In this document: positions 1 through 12,700 of the stretch, one piece after another
Layout of the letters: every line of letters begins with the position of its first letter
How positions within the stretch are numbered: the stretch's first letter is position 1
Origin: Dipetalonema caudispina
Taxonomy: Eukaryota > Nematoda > Chromadorea > Rhabditida > Onchocercidae
Direction of reading: 5' to 3'
NCBI GenBank assembly: GCA_013365325.1
Contig: JABVXV010000087.1
Location: 62,001-126,000 of the forward strand
Length of the DNA: 64,000 nt
Position numbers and translations under genes: made by a program
The notes under the pieces: model-generated
Seen by the model: the letters and a program-made list of their open reading frames with translations, nothing else
What the model was told of the DNA's origin: nothing
The model's database searches: none

Positions 1-759
1 TTATATCAAATAGCAAAGAGAGCTAAGAATTGCGCTCCTTACTTTATCTATCCGTTTGGGATACTGCTGTGCTGTGCATGTAAGCTCAAAAGTCGTTCTT
101 TGTGGTTATAACAAAAAAGGAGATTGAAAGAGCTTTTATTTATAGCTACCAAAATCAGAACATAATATCTCCTCATAAAGTTACCTCCGTTTCAACCGGA
201 TCAATTTTTATGTTGGAATGAAAAAACCAGTTCATTGACATACTGTATAACTCCCTTAGGGTGAAAAGTGAATTTGAGATGAATGATCCAGTTTTAGCTT
301 CATATAAAATGGGAAAAGGTTTTTGAAAATGATTGCTTTCTCGAGCTTCTGTAATAGAATTCCTTTGTGATTAGTAAGGATGTTGCGTGATATTTATGAT
401 ACTAAACAGTGAAAGAGAATAGCAGAAATGTTGTGCTGGAAAAACCTCTTCACACCCTTTGCAATCATTAAATCTTAAACATCTGGGTTGGCCTTGCAGA
501 TTTGTTTCTTAGATGTGTAACAATTTCATGGAAAGATCAATTAGTTGAGAAAGTTTTAATTCGTTGTAATAAATTTGAAGAAATCGAACGTTGGCAAACT
601 GCTCCAACTTTCCTTCTTTCTTTCGCGTTGTTTCATTTCAGGAATTATTTCTACACTGTGGGAACGATGTCATCATGGTATCACAGTAAGAAATACGAAA
701 TTAGCGCATATTAGAGGAATTCTATCCAGATTCAGTGACCAAAATACGGCATCGGTATT
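1..759. other. 5' flank of the tra-1-like gene
   Basis: No conserved coding sequence was recognised. A small exon-like segment at 642-685 has a TTTCAG acceptor on its left and a good donor (GTAAGAA) on its right, and another acceptor-like CAG ends at 735. If used, these would give a 5' UTR exon carrying an upstream ATG. The rest looks like promoter or intergenic sequence. Confidence 0.4.
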
Positions 760-3700
760 ATGGAAGTTGGTAGTATCTCACTAGAATGTGGCTCAGTATT
801 ACCTTTTCCTGTCAGTGGAATTAATTATTTACCGATTCCATCATGTCAACAATCTTCATCATCTTCAGCGCACGGTTCAGCCTTCTCCTCACCAACTTTT
901 TCTACCCTTGCACCGTTGTTGACCAGTGCCGAGGTCATTTCTAACATCTTGATATTATGCAAATTAGTTCACAAAAACACTTTATAACTGATTAATTTAA
1001 TAAATGAATGAATCCATAAAATGACACGTCTGAAATCCAAACATCGATTATATTTACAATTGAACATCCTTCGGGTCGTAAGTCTTTCAATAGACACATA
1101 CATACACATACATACACATACACATACACACATGCATGGTATACATTTTTACGATTATATTTTACAATTGAACATTTGAATGAAGTCAGTTGCAAATTTT
1201 GAGCATTTTGTATTCAAACAGTATCGCATTTCAGTTTATATTATTCGGAAATATAATTTCTTTTAGCATTCAAACAGTATGAAATCCGGCGGTGCCGTCA
1301 ACGTAGCGGCGGCAACCACCCACAATCCGTTATCAACGATGGCTGTGCAGTGTTTTAGTAATGATTCTAAGACAGCGTTTGGAAACCCTGCGGCGGCAGC
1401 GGCAGCAGCAGCGGCAGTGGCATCGCAACCAAACCCATTCTTCTACGGGGCAAATCATTTTGGCTTATCACAGTTAGTTAGCTTCATCACCTTTCGAATC
1501 ACTTTTTTTGAAAATCGCTAAATGAAATCTCTCTTGGCTTCTTTGTTTTTATCATTTTTTTTTATATCTTCTTTTCATTCTTGGTTATAGGACTTACCTC
1601 TTTCCTGTCCTTTTCCTTCCCTTCACTCCTGCTTTTACTTTAAATCATTGGATTTTACGGCAGTATGAAATACTACCATCGTTTGTATCACATCGATCGA
1701 AAAGTATTTGATACAGCAACTAATTATATTGTGAGTCGTAAATTTGCAAACTTCAGAGAGACTTTTTCAAAATGACTTTTTCCATTTGTATATTCCGCCG
1801 AGAGCGTTTGAGAATGAGCTAAATGAACACTCATTAAAAGCCAATAGCAAAAATGGATTTGTTGAGATTGCTTATTTAAGCTTTAGAAAATTGTAGTTGT
1901 ATTTTAGACAACAGGCTAGATTAGTTTTGAGTAGGAAGAATAGAATGCGGGAATATTCTAAACATCTATCATTTCGTTTAATTCGAAATAAGGACAACGC
2001 CACTCGTTGAGCTACATTTCACATTTTTATTGGCCAATAAATGATGGCAATTTGAGCCATATGATGGTGTGGAGACTGGTCATGAAGAATGGATCGTTCC
2101 AAAAGCGGCAACGATCAAATCATATATTGGTTGTGTTTTTGTTACGAGTATCGTTAGATTTGCTGGCACAAAGGAACATTCATCGTTTATTGCATATAGA
2201 TAAGATGCTCAAAATATGCTTCCAGTTTTATTTCCTGAAACTTTTTAAAATTTCACTTTTGCAGGAAAAAAATAGAACTTTCCTCACTATCAATCTTTAA
2301 AAACATGGAAAGAATTTAAAATTTAATAATCGATTAGTCAGCAAATATAACGGGAAATCTTGAAATTTATTTGGACATCTTATATGATATAATATATCAG
2401 AAATAAGGTATAACGTCGATCATGGCAGAAAATATTCTTCCGGGGAATTTTGAGGCAACTGGGATGGACGGTATCATATCGCTCAAGCGATAACTCTAAA
2501 ATGATTATGAAGTGACGAGAAATGAAACGGTGTTGAAATATCCTGAAAAACTACCCGGTGGTTGCTAGTGATAAAATGAAGGACACCTGTACACATTGCA
2601 GTAATGACATCCATTTGCATATTTATTTTTTGGCGCTCTAAAATAATTGCATTTAAAATATTTCATGTGATTCTCATGTCTTCTTCCCGCATTCCTCTTC
2701 ATTCCATATCTCATGGTATCTGACCTTGTAAAGCAAGTCTTTCCTATTCTTATAGCTGACATATTATTTCCATTTCCATCGTGTTTCTGTAATTTTATGA
2801 CCTCTTAAATTGGCACTTTGAAACTATCAATTCTTTTTTCCTTTTTTTTTTCCGACACATTTAAGCAAATGAGAAAGTAGAGAAGAAAGGAAATTCCACA
2901 AGCCTATTAAAATGTTATCATATGCAAAATCAATTATTGGATATTCAAGCATTAGTTATCGGATGCATTACTTTAAGGACAGTATCATCATTATCATTAA
3001 CAGGGTAATGAAAATAATCGAATGATCGTTTTATTTCATTTTCATCCTGTTTCTGTCATTCTGTCTTCAGAAGATACAATAATATTGATGATGAAAATGA
3101 AATCGTTGGAAAACCATTTAAAAAAACAAAAAACAAACATACTACAAATAAGACAATGCGCATCTATCTATGTTTATATATGGAGAAAAATGAGAAGCGA
3201 TAATTGTTTTCAGTTAAATAAGATAGGGGAATAAGAAGGGTTGCCGAAAAGTCTGTAGTCGATGATAAATACGGTAATGAATTTCGAGAAAGGAAGACGA
3301 TGAAATATTAAGGATTGCGTAAAAATAAACCTTTGTCGTTACCTCCCATTTCCTCTATCATTATTAATTTTATTTTCCGGATAAAATAGATTATATCTAT
3401 CATTAATTTTCATAATTAGAGGAATGTTTTAAACTCATTTTTAAGTTTAATATTCTCTTCTGAGATCATTGCTATTAGGTCGATCAAATAGATAATTCAA
3501 GTAAAGAATTTTAGCAACTAGAGAGTTAAAACTCGATAACGTCATGTAGTCTATAAAATGTGAAATAAAATTTCACTCTTCTCATGAAGCAATATTGCAA
3601 AAGCAAATACAATTTAGGTTGTGTAGTAAAAAAAAAAAAAAAAAAAACAAAAGAAATTAGCAAATAAAACCAAAAGAAATCTAAAACTGTTAGTAAAATA

Positions 3701-6700
3701 GTATCGAATCTATATTAAAAAAAGTAATTTTATCTATCTTAAATAGAATAAATACAATTAATAAACTCAAATTAAAGCTTAAAAATCATGAAAATAAGAA
3801 ATAAAATTGTATCTTGTAAATTAAATAAAGTTTAAATAATAATGAAGCAAAAAAAAAAAATTAAAAAATTATAACAAAAAAAATAATTTTTTGTTATAAT
3901 TTTTTAAGTTTCTTTACATTATCTTCTTTCAAAAGACTTATCTAAAATAAATTTTTCAAGTTTTTTTTTTTCTTATCACTATAACATTTTTATTTCTTAT
4001 AAGTGAACAAACTAATCTTTAGGAAATTATTGTCAACTTTGATTTATAATAAAAGGTTATACTTAGTTAAAAACTAATAAGAAATAAGCTTTAGTTTATA
4101 GAGTAATACTGTCGATGAGATAAGTATCAATCAAACATTGATAATTTTTAGTATATTTTCATTCTGCGATCAGAAAATTCCACTTTCTTTATGTATCTTC
4201 AAAGGATTTCAATTGATTTCGATAGTACGTGCAGTACTCAAGAACACATGTACTAATTACAGAATAAATTAATCATCCGAAGGAAGCGACTCGATCGTTA
4301 TGTGACAAATCCCTTATCTCCAATAAAATTTTCGTATTGTACGAATGTAACTTGATAAAATAGGGTTGCATAGCGTAACCGATAAAGCAGCCATGGGCTG
4401 TAAAGCGGTGATAGACAAATAATTGACAACAAGTGGAAGGGTCAAAGGTGGATTACTTGCTGCTGGAGTGAGTTTCTGAACAAATAATCACAATATTGAC
4501 CAGTTGTTATTTTGGAAATTAAAGTTTGCAAGAACCGGTCGAGAAGTTTGGAAAAGTGAAAGTTTTCCGTGGCAGTTTGAGGCTCTGGTTATTGCTGTTT
4601 AATGTCCGAAGGCCTCTCGATCTTCTCATTGAAGGTATTGTAGCGACCTTATCTCATAATCTGCCGACTCTAGTTTGAATCTCCATTTCGGGAAATTTCA
4701 CAATGAGAATTCAAACTAAGATGAGCAGATTCTGTGACTTGCCTTTATTTGCTTTCAAGAAAGCACCAGCTCTCTTTTATTTTACGCCGAATTTTGTAGC
4801 AGTGCATTTTCTTAATATCTTTCTAAGTTTGTAAGCTTCAGAACTGAATCATTCAAGTATTAAGATTAAAAAAGTGGGAAATTTTGACAAGTTACAAATT
4901 CATTCTTGCACATTTATATCCAAAGGTAAAAGTACAGATAGTTTGACAAATGGTGGACAGACATATCGAAAGGGGAGGGCGAGGGAAAGAGGATTAGAGG
5001 GATGTTCTTATGTCTTCTACAGCGAAAACTTACATAAAGTTAACTTTATCATTCCAAATCCATCGTTTTGAAGTACAGAGGATCAGGAAATGTTTTCTTT
5101 CTGTATGAATAGTTACGGAAGTCTGAATCTGTTAATGGACTAAAGCTGACATGAATATTCGTACTTATGGTATAGGATACTGGCAAATGAGCAGGTCTGT
5201 TTTACGGATAGAGAAAGGCATTTTATTTGGAAAAATTATTCTTGTGTAGATTTTAATGAATACTTCGTTCAAAAAATTCAAAATTCGCTGTTTCATTACT
5301 TAGATAGCTGTTGTTTATTGCCGTTTTTTCTATTTTTAAAAGTGTAACTGTATGTAGGATGGAGTCGATCTTCAATTTTTCGGCTTATTTATAGACCATG
5401 TGTGAGACACCGCAACGGACTGCTGGTTTTTAATAGTTTCACTTTCAAATTCTACATAACTATTGATCTTTTTTCTTTTACGTTTCAGGGAAGTATTGAT
5501 GGCGGCTTATCATCGCCAGGGTATGCATGCACATATGGCACCAACAAATTTGGCAACACCAATCCAGTCACTTCCACCAACGTATTCATCCTGTACATCA
5601 CTTAATTTACCTCCATTCGGAATCCGGAGCACAAATATTTCTTCCTCATCATCTTTGGAAGGTAGGAATTCAATAGTCTGAAAACTTGGAGAAAAAAATA
5701 TTACTGCTCTTTTATTTTCATAGTGAGTAGAGGACTGCAGCTGTTTTGCTTGAGGTTAAAAAGCTTGAAAATAAAAAAGAAGAAAGAAATTTAGATTTCT
5801 GTTTATTTTGGTTCCTTCCGTTCGAGAATCACTATATTTTTTTGTAATCTCGATTCTGAGTCTACTTGAAATATTTTTATAAAACTTTTACGGATCACTG
5901 AAATACATCTACAGCAATGAGTTGCCTGGTAGATTAACGAAATAAGAAAGAAGAATATAGTCTCAAATTTTATAGCGGTTTTATATATTAAACCAACTTA
6001 TTAAGGAATCTACTGAACCATACTGTGGTTCCGCGAGCCATTTGGAAAGGAAAAATACTTTCTATATATTATATTTGTAAAACATATAGAACTGGCAGTT
6101 TATACAAAAAAAAAAATGGATCATGTAAGAGGAAAATGTTTGGTTCCACATTCATTTAATAACATCAAACGACATAAGAGATTCGACATAGCTTTCATTT
6201 TTTTTCAATTTAACGACATATCAAAAAAATACAAGCACTTGTTTATTGTAGTTGTTTCACATCATTCTAAAACACATTCTCTTTCATTTCTATCGTTTAA
6301 ATTTAATATTAAATATTCTGCGGTATTGCCAGAAATGTAGAGCATGTTTCCACTTCATTTCTGACAGACTATTTCGTTTGACTGAATCAAGTTTGAACTG
6401 CTTATTGGTAGACATTTAAGCAAACTTCACTGTTTCCTTAACTTATTATGAAACTTTTCAAAACATCACACAGCTTTTGAATTGCATTCCCTTACTTCAA
6501 TGTATTGCTAACATATGGATTTCATATGAGCTAGTTTATGAATATAAATGAATGATGATTTGTTTAGAAACAAAAAATTTCGTTTTTTTCTTAATCTTAA
6601 AAAATATTTTCTTTTTTTTGAAGATTCATTTTAGAATCGAACCTTCTCATTCGTCTTTAACAGGACGGTCCCATACCGCATACATATTCTTTTTTCTTTA

Positions 6701-9700
6701 AGCTGGTTTTTTATGCTTTACCAACTTAAAGTCATGAAGTACTCGTAATTTTCAGATTTAGCGCTGGATTCATTACTAGGCAGTGAGTATAGTCGGAAGC
6801 GTAAAAATGAGCGTTCAATAAGCAGTTTACACACATTTTCCGACAGTGGTACATCGGTGACTTCCTCAGGTTCTTCAATGCAGTCAACGCTGATTAGACC
6901 TGCACCTTTGACAACAGAAAATGAATCTAGTTTGTTTCATTCGCAATTAATTATTAGTGATTTTCGACATACCGTGGAACAAGCGCAGCATCTACATTCA
7001 GTCAAATCTAGTAACTTGGTACGTTTTATTTAAGTTCCTTCTTTATTCAGCAGTTTTCTTAGGTAATTTACCGAATAAGTTTTATCCCATGTTTTAGAAT
7101 GAAGTTTGTGTGTTGAACAAATTTCTTAAATTATATTCAAACTTTTATGCTTTACACTCAAGATAGAGCATATTTTAGGGAAATGGACCTGAGTTGCAGA
7201 ACACGAATACCAGTATGCTTGATCGAAGGTAATTTATTTAATTTGAAATTTGTCTGTAAGATTGATATGTGGTCTACCTTCCTGGTGGATGTTTTTCGTA
7301 GCTTGGTGAACTACTAAAGTAATTATAGATTGTAAGAAAATAATTTTTTTCAGGTTACCAGTTAAATCTGCTGAAAACGAACATATCGTCACTACTCATA
7401 TTCAGAATTATGGTGGTGTCGTTCATCATACGCAAAAAATGCCCAAGAAAACGAGCATTAACGGACATAGTACAGGGCCATCATCTTCAGCTACACAAAA
7501 GGAAAAGTTGGTGTTTGCAGTGTATGTTGGCATAATTTTTCCTTTATTACTGTTAACTTCTGAATTAGTTCATGTAATTAGCAAATAACATTGAAAATTT
7601 TCTACATTTCAATGATTATGGTTTGCGCTGTTTTCAGGAATCATTCATATTTAACGAAGTCGAATGCACGCAACAGCACTGCTCCACTCGTTGTAACAGA
7701 GGGCAATTCAGCTGAAAATGTTGACATTGAAACCTTAGAAGATCTAAGATGTGAATGGCAAGGGTGCAAAAAAAAATTTGCAAGCCAAAAAGTCCTAGTG
7801 GATCACGTTTTTACTGCTCATATCCAGGTGTCCCATTTGAGATTAACATAATTTATAGGTTTAAAAAATTTTGAAATTTTTCATTTCTTTGATTTCTTCG
7901 ACTTCCCACTTTCTTCTGTTAAAAAATTCGTATAGTACTTCAAAATACTGATTATAATTTTGTTAAAAACTATGCTACGAGATTTTATTATCCTCTTCAA
8001 AGGAAGTTGTGCAATAGTAGAGGGAGTGAGAAGAAGAAGAGCTTTCAATCTCATAAAATTGAAAATGCATTTGTTATGAGTACATCAGATAAAAGCTAAA
8101 TCAGATAAAAGTTACAAATCGATTGTGCTTTAAAGACATTTTTGTTTATAAGATAAAATCACATCTAAGCTTGCATGTGTATGATATGAAATGAAAAACA
8201 GTATTTTTTGGCTTTCATAGACTTTTGAATATTGTGTTTTTTAGACAACAAAAGTTTATACCTGTTTGTGGGAAGGCTGTAAACGAGAAGAAGCATTTAA
8301 AGCTCAGTATATGCTTGTTGTACATGTTAGACGTCATACGGGTGAAAAACCTAATGTTTGTACGGTATGTTTTTTTGATTGTTATGTTCGATTTAATGCT
8401 CCAAATATAATTAGGATTCAGCGGTATGTGGAGCGTAGTCCAGTTTATCTCGTTTGGATCTGATTTGATTGCTCTTGGTACCAATATATCTATTGGCTTT
8501 TATTTAAAGATCCAAAGTGGCAGCTGTAATTTTTCTTTGATTTTGATCTGTTAGTTAAATTGCTTATCTTCTATTCAAAATTGCCAGCGTTGGGGACGAA
8601 GATTCGTAAAAGGTTCTCAAAGTTGCTGTTAATTTTAAAGAAAAATCCTAGTAATTAATCTTGTCCAGAAACAGCATATTTTGTCAAAAAGTTTTTTCTA
8701 GTATCCTGGTTGCGATAAATCATATAGCCGGTTGGAAAATTTAAAAACACATGTGCGAACGCACACTGGAGAACGTCCATATCGATGCGAGTTTCCGGAA
8801 TGTGGTAAAGCTTTCAGTAATGCATCCGATCGAGCAAAGCATCAGAATCGTACACACTCCGATACGGTGAATAAAATTGTTTTTTTTTTTATGCGAAAGT
8901 ATTGACGTAAATTCGGAATTCGTTTCTTTTCAAATGTAGTTTCATTTGTTTCTTTTCAATATTTGCAAGAAACTGATTCGACTTATATATTCTTTTTATT
9001 TGGGGCTATTTTATAGATGTTTTCTCGATTTCAGAAACCATATCAGTGCATGATAAATGATTGTATAAAAAGTTACACAGATCCGTCATCATTGAGGAAG
9101 CATATCAAATCAGTTCACGGTGATGAAGCGTATGAATTAGCAAAAAAGAATAAAGTGTATCCGAAGCGACGTAATGGTGCGGCATCAGATACAACGCAGT
9201 CTTCATCGTCGAAGTAAGAACCTTTGCTTTTCGTAATTGAATTCAGATAGAATTTGATTAAATTGTAACTCTGGTTCACCTTCTACGCTGTCATTCCTGT
9301 TCTTTGAACTATTTAAATGTATTATGAAGGATTATTATTCCTTGCATAAAAAAATTATGCTTTGTGGATAGAAGCATATTGGAAAATTTAAAAAGAAAAT
9401 GTTCTTTCTTTGATCTCACTTACATCTAAAATCGTACTTATTATGTTTTTAAGAAGATTGTGGTTTTTTTCAGGAGTGTCGTTGATAAGGCTAATGATGA
9501 TAGTGAGGATGAAATATATCGCATCAACTCGCCGACACAGATGTTACTCTCCGCCTGCTTGCGTACTGTTGAGAAAAGTAAACTAGCTTATGAGCTATTC
9601 AATATTTGATAGCAGATTCGTCCTAGAAGTTTCGTTTACCTAAATTTAATTTTCAGTTAATGAAAACACACCTGAAGAGAAAATCCGTACAGGCAAAAAG

Positions 9701-12700
9701 AAACGGCCAAAGCGAACGCCTTCTTATCCTTCTGATGTTTGCGCTAACGTGCATTATACTTCTAGGTAAACACTTATTTATCCGAACAACGTTATTTTTT
9801 TATGGTCTTTTTTCAGAATATTAAATAGTTATGGGTTTGTATCTGAAAGTGTTTTAAAATATGTAGATGGTTAAAAAAGTGTCGTCATGATTAATAAATC
9901 TTTCAGTGTCGATCCGTCATCTCCAGATTCGAATGGCTTCAGTGGACAAACAGTGACGTCAGTTAATTCAAATGCTAATTCCGGTACAGTGCAGATTCCA
10001 CATCCAACAAACAATAATGGCACCAGTGCATCGATGCTTGGCGGTCGTAGAGATTTTTGTGTTGATCGCTTTCTTCAAAACAAAGGTGTGCATATTTCTC
10101 TTTGATTTTAGACAAGTTGTTTTGAGATTCTGGAAGAAATTAGTTAAAAAGAGAAGAAGGAATTCAAGAATTCTAGAAAAGATTCTTCATTGCTTATTAT
10201 CGATTTATCTATTTCGTACTCTTTTTACGTATAAAAGACTAATTTGTAGGACATTTCGATGATAGAAGCCTTGATGAGAGTGTATCTCATCATGAATGCC
10301 AGTCTCGTTATGAAGACTCATCACCGTCACCACCTTCGGCAAGGAATGACGAAATGGCGAAGTATCAGAAAGGTTTTTTTTTTATTCTTTCATTTTGATT
10401 TCTCTTTTGTTTCTATATACTAATCAAAAATTGGTGATTTATCTGGGAAAGGAGGACTTGAAAAACACTGCAGTTTTTCACTTCACTGCTTCTTAAACAA
10501 TGCATCAAGTTCAGGAAAATTCATCTTTAGCTGGGTGTCCAAAAACGCGCGGACTTTTTTCAGATGTGGAAGAATACATGTACAATCCTGAAAGAGCTTC
10601 TTCGATAATGCGAGATGCGTCACTTGGTTGTAATGTTGTGGGTGTTACCATGGGTTATAACATGTTACCGAATCAGAAGTGCGTTTTGAATATTTTTGAA
10701 AAATTTTCCAACTAATCTAAGACTCAAAAAGGCAAATATTAAAATGCAGAAGTAAGGATAGCATGATTCATAAAATTAGTGGTCTTTCAACGTGTAACAG
10801 TGATATTTCAGCCGTTCGGTAGAACAGGTTGCGTATGCGATGGAGCGCGTCAACTTGCAACCAACGCCAAATATTCGCCGTCCGGTAAATCAGCATGTAC
10901 AACGACAAGGATATTATAGTAATCCGGTATAATGTCATATCTCGTATTTTGCTGCAATCTGAAAGTGAAAAATGCTTAAGTTAAGAGTGAAGTTAAAACA
11001 GTAGCGAATTTTTTAGTATGAATTAATGTCATTTTGTGATGTTGCCATAATTTTCTTATGTATAAGTAGTTTTTTAGTATGATGGTGATTATGAGGATTT
11101 CGATCCGATGGATCCTTATCCGACCTCTGTGGGTGACAGCGGTAGTGTGGTTACAGCTATCACGCCACCAACAGGCCATCGAAAGTGTAGGTGTTCAGTC
11201 ACGCAATAATTATTTTGTTTATTACATTTTTGTTTCCTAATAGATTTTACATACTAAACCATATATTGTTGATTCCGTATACGTGGACTATTAATTATCT
11301 TTCGATATATTCTTACTGTTCTCATGGAATTGAATTTCAAGTTATTCCAGATTCTCCTGTAACTGTTGTTGAACAAGCGGTACAAACTTACGATTGGGGA
11401 GTATCAATGAAAGAGATCGATGTGGCTGCACCTGTTCAAATTCAAGCGGCAGCATCGAAAAATATAGAAACAGAAAAAGGGCCAACGATGGTGAGTTTAT
11501 TTATTATATTTAAAAGTATTTTTTAATTACAACAATTTTTCGCTCTCTCAGAAGCCTCTCCTGCTCATGTTTGATTGATAGCAGTCTGTTATTATTGAAC
11601 TTGGCGAAACGTATTTTCATAAACTCCTAGAAGTCAAGAAAAATACTGCTGCGTGTTATGACTAGAACCAGGTGGTTCATAGTACCGATATTATAATCAC
11701 TGGTGAATCAAACAAAACTCTTTGATAGCAGATGGTGAATGTTCAGGTGCTCTGCCAGTGATCGTTTACAACATATGATTTATTTCATTATAACTTTTGA
11801 ATTTCTCATTGGACATTTCAAACTAGGTTGATGCATGTTTTATTGAAATCATTTGCAGACATGCTTAACACCGATGAAACTGCCAATGCAACGGCGAGAA
11901 GGAGTACAAGATGATCTCTATATATATAATAATAATACTACTGCAACACCGGCAACTCTTGCATCTCACCATCCAATGAAAATTAAAACTAAGCAAGAGT
12001 GTGGTACTTACAAAACCGAACAAATAGGTTGTTGCTGTTATATGTCTGAATGAAAGTGTTGTAAATAATTTTTGTAGTCGTTAACTGTTATTGTACTGCA
12101 TTCATGTTTGTTAACCTGTTGCGAAAGATAATGTCCATGGTCCATTAATAGGGTACACGTTTTAAGTTTTTCAGACACAGGGGTGGTATAACAATCTCTT
12201 TTAGGGCAGAACAATTTATAATAAAGATTCATAATTAGCGAAATTCAGCCTTTTAAATGTGACTTTTTCTAACGAACTTTTACATAATATGTGGATAGTA
12301 AAGTTAGGAGGAGCTTCTATTTAGTTTTTCTTAGTCAAGGAAGCTCGATTATAGCTTTTTTTGATTTTTAAAAGTGTTAGTAGTTTTTTTCTTTCCTTTT
12401 TTTTTCTTGAAGAGTAGAGGTTTTGCAGAGAAGCAATGTACAGCAACTGGGACACAGCAGTCAAATTCTGTGACTGATAGGAATTATTGCACGGAATCGT
12501 TACCGACAAACGATTTTACATCAGATCCTGTACTTCCAAACGTTCATATGCAACAGATGCTTGGTGGTACGGTAGATCCACAATATCCAGTATCCCCAAG
12601 TACGTACGATCATTCGGCAGTACCTTACGGGAGCCAATATACGGACCCGTTAATGATGTCTTCCTGCATGCAAATCAACACCGATAATGTAAGTAAATAT

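Larger units (their letters stand above)
1473..5488 (+). other. Long intron 2 of the tra-1-like gene
   Basis: This 4-kb intron follows an exon ending in phase 2 and precedes the exon at 5489. It is mostly AT-rich and carries several A and T runs. It also holds a candidate two-exon small gene (1664-2203), a 21-bp AT hairpin (3861-3907) and a miRNA-precursor-like hairpin (4658-4731). The stretch 4360-4740 is visibly less AT-rich than the rest, but I recognise no conserved protein in it. Confidence 0.7.

Noticed and set aside
1314..1322. Gli/TRA-1 consensus-like site (AACCACCCA) in exon 2 of tra-1
   Set aside because: One base off the consensus and inside coding sequence; a single 9-mer match is not evidence of autoregulation.
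4380..4640. Two overlapping minus-strand open segments of about 50 codons in a tra-1 intron
   Set aside because: Open runs of this length are expected by chance in less AT-rich sequence; no matching splice phases or homology was seen.
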